Position numbers and translations under genes: made by a program. This document shows positions 1-10,560 of a stretch of 64,000 nucleotides of DNA, one piece after another. The stretch's first letter is position 1. Each line of letters starts with the position of its first letter. The stretch comes from Chara braunii. Its lineage: Eukaryota; Streptophyta; Charophyceae; Charales; Characeae. The notes below the pieces were generated by a model. The model was not told where the DNA came from and made no database searches. It was given only the letters and a program-made list of their open reading frames with translations. The stretch covers positions 5,292,052 to 5,356,051 of the forward strand of contig BFEA01000013.1 in the NCBI GenBank assembly GCA_003427395.1. The letters are read 5' to 3'.

Positions 1-614
1 TCGGTTCTCTCCATAGCGCTCCGCCGCTGCCGCGCCGACACTCACTGGCCTTGATCCCCAAACCTTCATAATAGTAATCCGATACCGTAACCTATAGGGC
101 TAAGCCCAAGCCTGAGACCAAAACACGCCGAGTGCCATATAAGACGGTGCGGCGCGGCGCTTTGGGCCAATAAAAACGGTTGCGCGGCTCTCAGTGTCCG
201 CGCCGGTTCACTTATACCGTGCTATAATCGCCCTGCGCGCCATCCTACGACACCCCGCTTACCGCCCGAANCCGCGCCGTTGTTGCCAACGCCGTTGTCG
301 GGGCCGCTCTCCGCACGCGCGCTCGACTTGGTCAAAAGTACCAATCAACATTTCCATATCAATTACTCCTAATCTAATTCACAAAAAAATAAATAAAATT
401 TGGCCGGCGCTCACGCCGGCTCTTTAAATGCCAATAAAAATCACGTGCGCCTCAAGTATGCGCGCCCACACACTCTCTACGCTAGTCGACCATCCTATCA
501 ACGTAAAATACAGACGCGGCCACGCCTAGCGCAGTATACCCAAACTATAGATTAAACTATTTTCTGTCACTTGCAAAAACCAGGGCGGATACCCTTGTAA
601 GGGTATTCGCACCG
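1..614 (+). repeat. X-family 3' module E, copy 3 (left edge cut by window)
   Basis: Non-coding. It is visibly similar to 57160-57631: both carry the words CCGATACCGTAACC or CCGACACCGTAACC, then GCCCAAGCCT, then GCGCGCCCACACACTCT, then GCAAAAACCAGGGCGGA, and both end in the same terminal hairpin. A more diverged copy lies on the minus strand at 3420-3850. A local hairpin at 403-420 pairs GCCGGCG with CGCCGGC around CTCA. A single N stands at 271. No ORF here looks real. The upstream part of this X copy lies outside the window. Confidence 0.7.
585..610 (+). other. Terminal hairpin of module E, copy 3
   Basis: GCGGATACCCTT (585-596) pairs with AAGGGTATTCGC (599-610): 12 pairs including one G-T. 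It stands at the very end of the module. The equivalents are 57595-57620 and, on the minus strand, 3420-3443. The last has ACCTTT/AAAGGT where this one has ACCCTT/AAGGGT, so a C-G pair has become a T-A pair. Confidence 0.75.
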
Positions 615-690
615 ACAGCGTGACGCGGCCGGGAGGGTCCCGCGCTGCCCTGGTGCGGTGTCGGACCGATGTGCTCGGCATCGCGCACCA
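611..690 (-). repeat. Inverted copy of the X start block abutting module E
   Basis: Read on the minus strand, this block matches the sequence at 49637-49690: shared words are TCGGTCCG, CACCGCAC, GGCAGCGCGGGAC and CCGCGTCACGC. At 49640 the block lies at the 5' side of X copy 2; here its reverse complement directly follows the 3' end of module E. It may be a terminal inverted repeat of X. It may instead be flanking gag sequence of a host element hit at the same site in the other orientation. Confidence 0.55.
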
Positions 691-2160
691 GAAGATATCT
701 GGCCTGAGTAAGATCCCATCGTCCGCTAGTCATCTGCACGCCCGGAAGAGTCGCCTGTCAGAAAAGACGTTCCCAGATTTCACAAGCCTCATCATAAAAA
801 ACGACGACGTCGAAACGCTCGGACCGAGAGATGCTAAATCTATTCGCACGCACCCTTCTCACGTGATGAAGAAGACTGAACGGACCTTGTTGATCATTAA
901 GCCATAGCGCAATATAGAGAAACATTCCTCTAATCTCTAGAATGTTTTTCATTACTGGACTCACTTCGTGAACTACAAAGAGGTTCATGTCTCGATAATC
1001 TCGTGATGGATTAGGCGGTGCAAAATCAAACCACAAAATATATTGCTTCTATTGAATCAAGAAAATATAGCTCCGCGGTGGTTTCCTCACGCTCGCATCT
1101 CAAAACCGTGCCTCATCCCTTTCTGAAAAAAAATTATGTGGATTATAAAACAATCTCCCTTTCCGTATCATACCAGCATATGATCTTGTCGGCACGGTTA
1201 GCCAATTCGTCGCCGCCTCACGAGTGTTGAACAAACGAAGGATTACAGCTCCTGCAGACATCTGGAAGACAAAGTAGTAACTTTGTCAAGGCAAGTTTAA
1301 ATATACCAGCTTCTATACTCAATTTTTATTCCCTTACCGAGCCATGATTATTGTGTGACGGTCCTACCGCGAAAATAGTGCCTACTTGCACCTCCTTTGA
1401 CACTAATTGGAACATGAACAGGGCTTCTTCTGATACCAGTTCCCCATACGCTGGTGACTCTTAAGACGGCCACCCAAGAGGGTACTCAATTCAACCTCCC
1501 CTTTACTTGAAAGCATGAGAAAGTGACTACTCTTAGTTACAAGACACCCTACCCTCTAGGAAGTGGTATGGAATACCCCTCCTCCTCGTCCGAACACATT
1601 GTTAAGGTCTCAGAAATTGGGTTGGCGCCACCGCGGTACAACATAGTATTCCCCCGTGCTACGGTCCAATCCTGGTCGATAACAGGGCCGACTCCTAAAG
1701 CAACGAACCCCCGCCCCAGATGCCTCCTAGAGAGAAGAAGCCTTAGTCCTTAGCTACAAACAACTTTCTCTATGCCTCCACACTAAGAGTTGACTTAGAC
1801 GAATCAAGAAGGATAGCTTGAAAAGAAAGTAAGACTCTTTTGGACGAGTACAGAAAGAAAATGGTCATTCGGGATAGAATGAGAGTTCCTTGGGAAGATA
1901 CTAAATTACTTTCTTATCTTCACTTTTTTTTTCCACGAATTTCATTTCTTCGACACCCGTCAATTCACCTTTTTCACTATATTCTTCTTTTGGCATGCAT
2001 ATGGGTAAAAGTGGGAGGAAGGTGAACATTCTCATCATTCCTCGAGCAAGCATAATGCCGATCCCTTCTTACATGCATCCATTTACCCACCTTCACAACC
2101 AAACAGAAGCAACAACCTAAAACCGTTCATGCCCCAACCGGAGTCAGCCCCCTCCCACAT
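691..2160. other. No gene recognised
   Basis: Short ORFs only, none with a recognisable domain. The part from about 1230 to 2030 differs in texture from its surroundings, with AT-rich runs and few CpG clusters. It reminded me of organellar intergenic DNA, but I could not tie it to a named organellar gene. Confidence 0.4.
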
Positions 2161-2168
2161 GCATGACA

Positions 2169-3060
2169 TCACACACTTTTTCCTACCTCTCCCTGAATCC
2201 AAGCAAGGGTCATGCAAAGTGTGGGTACACACAGGTATGTAAGGGAAGCTGAGTCGCAACTGATCTTAAGTAAAGTTGAAAACGGTCCACTCAAGAAAGT
2301 CAAGTATTCTTTCAAAAGCTCGGTTGCACAACTCTCGTTGTGGTCGTTCACAAAAGATAATCCACGTCCTTCTTCAGGCGTCACCATTGACACAGGCCAC
2401 GCTCACTAGGACTGATGCGCAATAGCCCTCGAGGAGGGTGTCCTCACTTTCAAGTCTCACGTAGTCAACTACATTCTCAGCGGCACCCCTCCCACCAAGA
2501 ACAACGCCACCTCCATCTCCAATCCAATCCTCCACCAATTACCGAGTCTGATCACCACATGCATGCCACAATATTTATTTCAGTCTCATTCCCCACTCAC
2601 TTAGTCCTAGAATGACCCCATACCATCGCCGCAATACTAGGTGGTCCCAAACTCAAAACCCCTCTTGCACTGCGCGCCGTAAAAAAATAAAGGTGATCCT
2701 GATTAAAACCGCAGGTGTCGCATGCCTCAACAAAAATTCCCTTAGATAAGAAGATCGTCACCACAAAGTCATCAACAAATGATCCACACCATTCCCTTGT
2801 GACGAACGCCTGCCACATTACTCCCCCAACACCTATAATTCACCCCCAACAACTTGACAACGTCTTGCCAAAATTGTGGACTACCTACAGCTAGCTCTGG
2901 TAGAACCGGGACTTTTGGAAAAAGAAAGAACCGGTCCTCGGGTGGAAGTGGACCCCAAAAAGAAGTGGGGCTGGGGTAAGGGCCCTCAGGCCAGGGCATT
3001 GAGGCCCGTCTTCTCGAAACAGGGAGGTAAGATGCAATGAAATAGACGTTTTGCAAGAGG
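2169..3060 (-). pseudogene. Decayed coding fragments, family unrecognised
   Basis: Open minus-strand stretches at 2597-2818, 2772-3056 and 2169-2393 overlap or follow one another in different frames, as expected of a coding sequence broken by frameshifts. Visible motifs include FVDDFVVTIFL, GFNQDHLYFF, SLGPP and WGHSR in the middle piece and ATELLKEYLTFLSGPF in the downstream piece. I do not recognise the domain with confidence. It could be a fragment of a repeat-encoded enzyme. No start codon, promoter or splice site could be assigned. Confidence 0.3.
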
Positions 3061-3411
3061 CACCTTTGGCGATTTTCTGTGCTTTGAGGAACCCGCAGAA
3101 AAATCTAAAATTTTGAGAATCCATATACGAGGTCGTGTTCTTTCTATGAAAAATATTAGAACATTTTTAAAAAATCATTTAAATTGAGAAATAATCGTCG
3201 CGCCAATAAAGTACATTTTTTATTTTTGCCACTCAACCATGTGTGGGCCAACTTAAGAAGTACTCTAAATTTAGTGAGTTTTCACTCTCAGAAGAATGCG
3301 TGAAAAAACCTGAAAACTGGAATACTCGTAGATTTTGTTGTGATCTTTCCAGGAAAAACGCTAAATAAATTTAAAAAAAATCATTCCAACTGCGAAATAG
3401 ATCGCGACCGC
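3061..3411. other. AT-rich spacer, nothing recognised
   Basis: No ORF or repeat was recognised. It lies just outside the 3' end of X copy 1. Confidence 0.4.
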
Positions 3412-3419
3412 TGTCGTAG

Positions 3420-3443
3420 CAAACACCTTTACAAAGGTATTTG
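3420..3443 (-). other. Terminal hairpin of module E, copy 1
   Basis: On the plus strand CAAACACCTTT (3420-3430) pairs with AAAGGTATTTG (3433-3443): 11 pairs with one wobble or mismatch position. It is at the same place as the hairpins at 585-610 and 57595-57620 but has different arm sequence. Confidence 0.7.
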
Positions 3444-3850
3444 CCGTTGTTTTTGAATATCGCACTGGGTGCGTCCTTGATATACGTAATGCACTGATGG
3501 GACAGATCCCGTCGGGACGCTCGTCTCGGCAACCTCGCTCTTGGCGAGAGTCCGAGCCTGGTATAGTCGAGTTAGAGGGTGTGTGGAGCTCGCATTATTG
3601 CGTAGCACAGTAAGATGACCATTAATCGTCGGCGATACCAGGCTAGCGAGCAAGGAATGAGCTTGACCAAAAGCGCACGTAGCGCAGTTCGTGGAGCCAT
3701 AATAGAAAATTGACAAGCAAGCCCATGGTCGATGTAGGCTATGCCCGAGGAAAGCCGGTAGGAAGACGCCAAAGCCATAGGGCCCAAGCCTGGGTTCGAC
3801 TGGCAAGACCAAGAGGGCGTCGACAGGTCTTCGTCCTCTTAATTCTACTA
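3420..3850 (-). repeat. X-family module E, copy 1
   Basis: On the minus strand, the words ATGCGAGCTCCACACACCCT and CAAAAACAACGGCAAA correspond to ATGCGCGCCCACACACTC and CAAAAACCAGGGCGGA in the copies at 57160-57631 and 1-614. The final 39 bases match about 28 of 39 positions by eye. Similarity fades upstream of about 3650. Confidence 0.6.
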
Positions 3851-4076
3851 TTTTTATTTTGTTGATTTATTTTTATTTTTATTTCTCTCCATTTTTTTTG
3901 CCTGTTGACCAGACCGGAAATTGGCTCCGGAACCGACGACGAAAAAGGTACCGCAAGGAAGGATGAAAGGAACCATGAAAGAAAGAAGAGAACGCTTGAA
4001 ATTGTTGAGCGATGAGCGGATGGAGAGAAGTCGTCTACCCACACCTGGTCGAGGGCTTGGTCGCCACCATCATTGG

Positions 4077-4298
4077 CTAGGACACTGGGTGCCTGCCAGC
4101 ATGGGTTGCTGTGACAGCATTGCAGTGGGGAATAATGGGGACTTTCCCCCATGGGTGACCGTCATGGCAGTCGATGACCTTGAGCACGCGCCTCTTTTGG
4201 CGGGCCCGTTCGGTTCCTGCGTATTCGGGATGCTGATGATATTCCTCTATCCTGCCCGTCTTGAAGCATGGTCCGAGGATTCTAGATTCAACATACAT
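4077..4298 (-). CDS. Conserved short ORF in X (LGPCFKT...DGHPW), copy 1
   Basis: A 73-codon frame. It shares the motifs LGPCFKT, QKRR, LKV and DC-DGHPW with the frame at 56849-57040 in X copy 2, in the same position just upstream of module E. Between the two copies about half of the visible base differences are silent third-position changes, and several replacements are conservative (I/V, I/L, K/R). This suggests past selection on a protein. I do not recognise the family. The ATG used is simply the one that opens the conserved part. It may be an exon or a remnant rather than a whole gene. Confidence 0.35.
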   Translation of the reverse strand: MYVESRILGPCFKTGRIEEYHQHPEYAGTERARQKRRVLKVIDCHDGHPWGKVPIIPHCNAVTATHAGRHPVS

Positions 4299-4364
4299 GC
4301 GAGCGGTGAGTGATCAGCCTACGAGGTGGAAAAAGCCTGAGTGGCGGGACCAGCACCTGCGGGT

Positions 4365-4721
4365 GCACCTTCCACCAACCACGATTGCTGTGAGAAGTTT
4401 GAATGTAAACAGTCTGTGGGAATAGTGCCACTATCTCCGGTGGTACCCCCGCGGACTGTTGAAAAACAGTCTGTGGGAATAGTGCCATTAGCTTAGGTGG
4501 TACCCCCGCGGACTGTTGAAAAAACAGTCTGTGGGAATAGTGNGCACCTTCCACCAACCACGATTGCTGTGAGAAGTTTGAATGTAAACAGTCTGTGGGA
4601 ATAGTGCCACTATCTCCGGTGGTACCCCCGCGGACTGTTGAAAAACAGTCTGTGGGAATAGTGCCATTAGCTTAGGTGGTACCCCCGCGGACTGTTGAAA
4701 AAACAGTCTGTGGGAATAGTG
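4365..4721. repeat. Exact 178-base duplication around a single N
   Basis: 4365-4542 and 4544-4721 are identical as far as I can read, separated by one N at 4543. The pattern fits two contig ends with unmerged overlap rather than a biological duplication. The true number of units in the surrounding array is therefore uncertain. Confidence 0.85.
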
Positions 4722-4990
4722 TCACTGTCTCAAGTGGTACACCCGCGGACTGTTGAAAAACAGTCTGTGGGAATAGTGCCACTATCTCCGGTGGTACCCC
4801 CGCGGACTGTTGAAAAACAGTCTGTGGGAACAGTGCCGCTGTCTCAGGTGGTACACCCGCGGACTGTTGAAAAACAGTATGTGGGAACAGTGCCACTGTC
4901 TCAACTGGTACACCCGTGAGCTGAAGAAAATAGGCTTGTGGGACCAGCACCACGGCCTAGCTCAGCTTGTACACCCACGAACTGATGAAA
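4400..4990. repeat. Tandem hairpin array P (about 57-base units)
   Basis: Units contain CAGTCTGTGGGAA, a small hairpin, GTGGTAC and CCCGCGGACTGTTG. The small hairpin has loop TGCCA or a close variant and four-base arms. These are ATAG/CTAT at 4422-4434, ATAG/CTGT at 4716-4728, ACAG/CTGT at 4830-4842 and ACAG/CTGT at 4887-4899. Each unit is also bracketed by AACAGTC and GACTGTT, which are complementary. The last unit, after about 4915, is degenerate. Unit number is inflated by the duplication at the N. Confidence 0.8.
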
Positions 4991-5039
4991 TACAGACCTG
5001 TGTTCGAACTCCGCTGAAAGCAAATGAAAAAAAATAGAT

Positions 5040-7900
5040 GCTACAAATTTGAACTGCACACGGTTGGTCAGCTTGAAGGGGCTACCTCAAGCCTGCAGTT
5101 GCAATCAGATACATTCAGGAACATGCTAGTGTGGGTACGCCCTGATTCTGATCTCAGATTTTATTTTATTTTTTTATTTTTTTAATTCTTATTCATTTTA
5201 TTGCTGCCTACAAAGTGGCCCTGAACGAACTTGGCACCAGGCTTGACTAGATTCATCCGGTGATAAACTGTCTGGACTGGGTCTGAAGAGTGTTGTAAAA
5301 AAAACAAAAAAAAAACAATCCGACAGCGGAGCAGCAAAGGGTTGTTTTCTTCAAGGTTCGGTTGCTGTCGGACTGGGTAATGGTGGAGAGCGTTAATTGA
5401 GAGCGTGGGTCAAGGGCTGTTTTCTTCGAAATTGAGTGGCTGTCGGACTTGGGTACAGGGGGCGAAAGACTTACCGCCGAACAATAGCCAGTTCATCGCG
5501 CAACTTTTCTTCAAACAATGAGTGTGGTCCGAATGAAATCGGCTGGGTTGCGCTAAAGTACCTGCGGAGGAAGAAGGCGGGTAGGAGAAGAAAGGAAGAG
5601 AAAGTTAGGAGAGGGGACTACGAGGAGAATGAGGAAGAAGATGAAAGGAGGGATCGAGTTTAGTAAGAGGAGAGAGTGGTAAGGCAGTAGTGAGAGAGTA
5701 AGAGGAGAGACAAGGTAAGTGAAGGAGGGTGAATGAACCTGGTCGGGATCGGGTCCACATACACGAAGACGAAGTGAAGAAGAGCGGGAGTGGAAGTTGA
5801 GTGGTTCGCTTATTTCTCAACGGATTCAAGCAAGGGAGGACTCAAAACCAAGGTTTTGAGACAAGGCGAACGCGATGGTCACATTAGTTTGGGCGTTAGA
5901 GTAGTGGACGGAGAGTTATTAGACAAAGAGGGTCCGCGGAGAAGTCGAGGAAGACGACGAGGAGGAAGAAGGGAGCTAAAAGTTTGTGTATCTCGGTCGT
6001 TTATTGACCGTTTTGAGCAAGTGAAGATGCTAATCGGGGGTTTCAGGGCGCTCCGAACAAGATGGTTGCATCCGATTCCTGTTTAAGGCAGCAGGCTTGA
6101 TGGTACATGCTGCGGGGGCTGCGCGGAGGGGGGAACTATTTTTCCATGTTTTAGCGGAAGTTCCATTCTCATTTTGCATATTGGTGAGTAGGGGAGCGAG
6201 GCCCCATAGCCACGCACCCCACCTTCAAATTGGCACTTCTTGTTCGTCCTTGCAAACGTGGTTTTCCTTCTTCATGATTACCATCGTCGTTCTTCATGGT
6301 TATGCTCGTTTCCTCGGTGCATTCGAATCTCGGATGTCTGTTTCAGCAGTGGCGCTCGGCCTGTTTGTACCTGCTTCGACATGAATCTGACTGAGATCCA
6401 TGCCAGATTCGGGGGAGGCTAGACGCAAGCAAGAGACGAAGGAAAATTTGTGGCAAGGAAGGTGTGATTGGGCTTAGGTATGTTTGACCCGAACCTAGCC
6501 ATAGTTGTGGCCAGGTGCATTTTGGACAGCAGAGCGCAGAGCTGACTGGGAGGAATGGAGGTGAATGAACTTGGACGCAGCCTTTTGCTACATGCATAAG
6601 GGAAATAGCAGTAGTTTAACTTGGATTTAGCACTGCATTTGCGGATGATCTAGTGCTAGATTCACTCCCATGCTGCAGGCTCGGTGACGAGGGGGAGAAG
6701 GGTATTTCCAAGATGGCAGTAATTGCCTCGTGCTATCACTGTCATCGCCCGCTGCCCTGCCCTATTGCAATCGGATCCTCATCACCCTGACTACCATCGT
6801 GTTGCAGTGCCGCTGAGTAGGAGGTTGTGCTGGTCGTAGTTTGAAGCTGTGATTTATTTTAGCAGAAGATTCACCCTCGTTTTTGCCATTCAGTAAGTAA
6901 TGAGGCGGGGATGAGGAATCTGTCGGGTGCAACTACGAGACTTCGTGCAAAGCAGGCAATTAATCAACAGAGCAGTGGGAACGAACTGCCTGCAGGAACA
7001 GAAATTTGGAAAAGAGAGAGGGAGCGTCCATTATCGTAGTACTATTGTTTGCGGTCGTGCTCATTGATGTACTATTCGATTTCGTGTTCTTTATTTCGGA
7101 TTGTGTTGAGGAGATTATTATGTTCATCTCCCCCATGAAGCTCGACATCTTCGTGCTGTCTCGGTGCACTCATCCCTATCTCGCTCTTGCTTTTAGTGAA
7201 GATCGTGGCCAACGGGCAACGTATTTCCCCGTGTTCTAACGGAAGATCCATCCTCATTTTGCTCAAAGTACAGTGGAGGTCGTGGCTGTAGTCGGGGGTG
7301 ATTCCTTGCGGGAAGACGTGCTTGGGTTGCTCGCTGTTGAAGATCAGTTGGATGCAGTATATTTATGTTGTTCCCTACTAAATGTGGACGGTGGTCATAT
7401 CCAAGTACAAGAAAAGAGAAGGCGGATGACCTACCTGCCAACGAAAGGAGAGAGCATGGACGTGTTGCCCATCGTCTCGTCGGGGGCGAACTGCTAACGT
7501 TTCGGGTTGGAGCCTTGGAGGTAGTGACGCTACGGACGGGCAATGGCAGACTGGAAACAACTCGTTGTTCGTCGTGTTCGTGCGTCGTCATTATCTGGGT
7601 CGCAGCGAAGGTACCTCGAGGTGGCCATAGTGCCAATAGAAGGCCGCAGCCCTGTTTTTTCGAAATCGTTGTAATCACCCCCACCTGGGCGTTGGACGTG
7701 GTTGTGCTCTAACTCGGTAATGCGCAATTGTTTTTCCTTTCAAGTGCACCGAACAACGTAGGCAGGCAGGTGCATTGGGGGGCTGAGCTCGCTGTTGCGT
7801 AGGCATCTACCTGATAGTAGATAGAGATAGAGAGAGAGAGGGGGGGGGATCGCCGAATACTTACCTGGCTAAGACAAGCAGGTGGGCGGCAGACTGAAGA
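5040..7900. other. Interior of X copy 1, no gene recognised
   Basis: Purine-rich stretches at 5560-5720 and scattered short ORFs without domains. A degenerate repeat links about 6125-6180 with 7210-7270: both contain a word close to CGGAAGWTCCATYCTCATTTTGC. A short GA/G tract lies at 7820-7850. Confidence 0.4.
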
Positions 7901-7904
7901 AGTG

Positions 7905-8435
7905 CCTGTCGGACTGTGTATTACTCACACAGTTGGAGGGAAGCTGCAACAGACCCGCAACAGACTAAGGAAGTGTATGTCGGACTGTGTGTTACTCACA
8001 CAGTCGGAAGGGAGTTGCAGCAGGTTACAAGGGAGATAAACAACTTACCAAGTGGACTGTGCACATTCACACAGGTCGGAAGGAACAGCAATATACCAAG
8101 AGCAAACGAAGGACTTACCTGTTGGACTGTGTGTTGCTCACACAGTCAAAGAAAAGCAGCTACGGGCCAGCAGCAGCTCGAAGACTTCCCTGTTGCAGAG
8201 TACAGTGCACACACAAACCGGAGGGAGTAGCGATAGGGACATCAGCAACTCGAAGACTTCTCTGTTGTAGAGTACAGTGCACACACAGATCGGAGGGAGT
8301 AGCGACAGGGACAGCAGGGAGCTGGAGACTTACCTGTTGCACGATACGGTGCACACACAGACCGGAGGGAGTAACGAGAGGGGCAATAACAGTTGAAGAT
8401 TTACCTGTTGGAAGGGGCGTTGCTCGTCCGATCGA
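7905..8435. repeat. Tandem hairpin array Q (about 70-76-base units)
   Basis: Units contain ACTTACCTGTTG-like words and a hairpin. GACTGTGTG pairs with CACACAGTC around TTACT at 7983-8005 and around TTGCT at 8125-8147. The first unit has ACTGTGT/ACACAGT at 7913-7933. A unit near 8053-8078 pairs with a one-base bulge. The last unit has a different stem, GGGCG/CGTCC, around the same TTGCT loop at 8415-8429. Units at 8195-8370 (CAGTGCACACACA) no longer pair well. Confidence 0.75.
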
Positions 8436-8929
8436 AGGAAGTAGTGTGAGACCAATAGTGGGACAGTTGCTGCTGTTGTCATCCTCATATCGATGGCGTT
8501 AGCATTTCCTGTGCTACCAATGCTGTGGTGCGGTGCTGCTGTCTGAGCACTGCTGTTTTTTTTTGTAAGAGTGTTGTTGCAACAGGTGGCTGCCCCCGAC
8601 AGCAAGTGGGACTGCTGCTGTTGTTGGCATCTTCATATCACCGTCGTTGGCATAGTTGATCGTTGTGCTGCCGATGCTGTGGTGCAGTGTTGCTGTCTGA
8701 GCACTGTTGTTTTTACGGTAAGGGTGTTGTTACAACAGGTGGCTAACCCCGACAACAGGTGAGACTTCTGTTGAAGTTGATAATAATTTTTGGCAGCGGT
8801 GATTGTTGACTCAACTTGAAGGCGCTGCTATTATTATCTTTCAGAGATTGCAGTGCAAGGGTGGATTGAAGGTTGTTGTTACCACAGAGAACTCGCTGCC
8901 GCACCTGGGACATTGGCTACATACTTGAG
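8436..8929. other. Interior of X copy 1 with a duplicated CAACAGGTGGCT segment
   Basis: The segments near 8571-8600 and 8727-8760 both read close to GTTGYWACAACAGGTGGCT followed by CCCCGACA and are preceded by similar CTGTTGTTTTT words. This is a degenerate duplication of about 155 bases. No gene was seen. Confidence 0.45.
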
Positions 8930-9200
8930 CGACTGGCTACCATTGCGGGGCCCTCAGGATCTGAAGGCAACAAGGCCCTCTCCACGCGAGTCTGAGCGAC
9001 CCCTCTTGAATCTTGAGAGACTGACTTTACTTTTTTTTTCCTTCTTCCTCTCAGTCTAGTCTGTGTTCGGAGAGGAAGGCGGCAGGCGGGATTGCAAACC
9101 GTAGGACCGCATCAAGGCCTTTGTGGGAGGTCGACCCACCGATTGCGGGAGCTCTGCCGGAGCCCAAGCGGGACTCTGGAGGCAGGAAACTCAGAGCTAG
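8930..9200 (-). repeat. Conserved block of X, copy 1
   Basis: On the minus strand it matches 53340-53610. Shared words include AGAGCTCCCGCAATCG, TGCGGTCCTACGG, TTGCAATCCCGCCTGCC and GGGCCCCGCAATGGT. On the plus strand a hairpin GAGCCC (9160-9165) pairs with GGG-a-CTC (9170-9176). The copy-2 equivalent pairs GAACCT with AGGTTC. Confidence 0.75.
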
Positions 9201-9432
9201 GCCGACACGATACCTTTAGCTATCCCAATAAACCTCTATTTATACAAACCTGGTGTTTGATCTGGCTGACTTTGACTTGCGTATATGTTTGTTTTCTTTT
9301 TCAAGACTTTAACTAAACCAGAAATGGTATCTACTATGCATGTTAATTCATCCGTCTGTGGTAAAAATCACGATGTTTGCATGCGATGATCTGAATAGGG
9401 CTGGAGATGAGGTCTTCTGACAGATTCAGCCG

Positions 9433-10118
9433 CTTTGCTGATTGTCCGGACATTGAGACGGGGCGGGGTCAGGAGCTGCCGCTTTGCTGATTGCCTGGGC
9501 ATTGAGACAGGGCGGGGTCAGGACCTGCCGCTTTGCTGATTGCCTGGACATTGAGACGGGGCGGGGTCAGGACCTACCGCTTTGCTGATTATCTGGACAT
9601 TGAGACGGGGCGGGGTCAGGACCTGCCGCTTTGCTGATTGNCTGGACATTGAGACGGGGCGGGGTCAGGACCTGCCGCTTTGCTGATTTCCTGGACATTG
9701 AGACGGGACGGGGTCAGGACCTGCCGCTTTGCTGATTGTCTGGACATTGAGACGGGGCGGGGTCATGACCTGCCGCTTTGCTGATTGTCTGGATATTAAG
9801 ACGGGGCGGGTTCATGACCTGCCACTTTGCTGATTGCCTGGACATTGAGACGGGGCGGGGTCATGACCTGCCGCTTTGCTGATTGCCTGGACATTGAGAC
9901 AGAGCGGGGTCAGGACCTTCCACTTTGCTGATTGCATGGATATTGAGACGGGGCGGGGTCAGGACATGCCGCTTTGCTGATTGTCTGGACATTGAGACGG
10001 GGCAGGGTCAGGATCTGCCGCTTACCTGATTGCCTGGACATTGAGACGGGGCGGGGTCAGGACCTGCCGCTTTGTTGTTTGCCTGAGACATTGAAATGGG
10101 GCTGGAGATGAGGTCCTT
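9433..10118. repeat. Tandem array R, exact 49-base period
   Basis: The word CTTTGCTGATT or a close variant recurs at 9433, 9482, 9531 and so on to 10070, that is 14 units with no insertion or deletion. Units carry GACCTGCC at one end and GGCGGGGTC at the other, which can pair with one wobble and one bulge. The array is bounded by near-identical flanks, GGGCTGGAGATGAGGTC at about 9400 and 10100. A single N lies at about 9641 in phase with the period. Confidence 0.9.
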
Positions 10119-10139
10119 CTGGCCGATCCGGTCGCTTTG

Positions 10140-10560
10140 CTAAGTCAGTCAGTTTTGCTTGTTGACAAACGTCTGACTCTTCTTCTTGTGAGAATAGTTC
10201 AGGCTAGTGTGTTGGTGATTGCATGGGGTTTGACTTAGAACAACTTGGGAAGTTAATGAACTAAATAAGATACAGGACTCATGTTTTTGTGATCAGGACA
10301 AATGAAAGATGAGAACTTTGGATAAACAAATCCTTGTTTTGAATTGGTTGAATGTGTTATTGACTTGACATACTTGTTGGCAATGCCTTATCTTTTGCTC
10401 AGTGCTCTGTTTGTCTTTTGCATTATAGGGTAGTCTGTTAGTGCTCGCCTTATGCTTGAGCGATAGGCAGGTAGATGTTCACTTTTGTGTCCGTATTTGT
10501 CTTTTTCATGTATGTTTGTTTTGATAGGACTTTGGCTAGCCTTTGAATTAGTAAAAATTT
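10140..10560. other. Interior of X copy 1, nothing recognised
   Basis: No ORF of note and no clear repeat. Confidence 0.4.

Noticed and set aside
3765-3800. GGGCCCAAGCCTGGG at about 3778 as the match to GGCCCAAGCC in module E
   Set aside because: It is in the opposite orientation relative to the rest of module E copy 1. The word is close to its own reverse complement, so the match is probably chance.
3739-4152. 137- and 130-codon frames on opposite strands at 3739-4313
   Set aside because: Only the 4077-4298 minus frame shows conservation with the second X copy. The others are overlapping shadows.
4365-4721. A large recent segmental duplication in array P
   Set aside because: The two identical parts are separated by a single N, so an assembly overlap is the simpler explanation.
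7987-8502. 171-codon frame over array Q as a protein gene
   Set aside because: The translation is a by-product of the tandem DNA repeat (repeated THKPEGV-like words). Neighbouring frames are equally open and hairpin pairing explains the conservation better.
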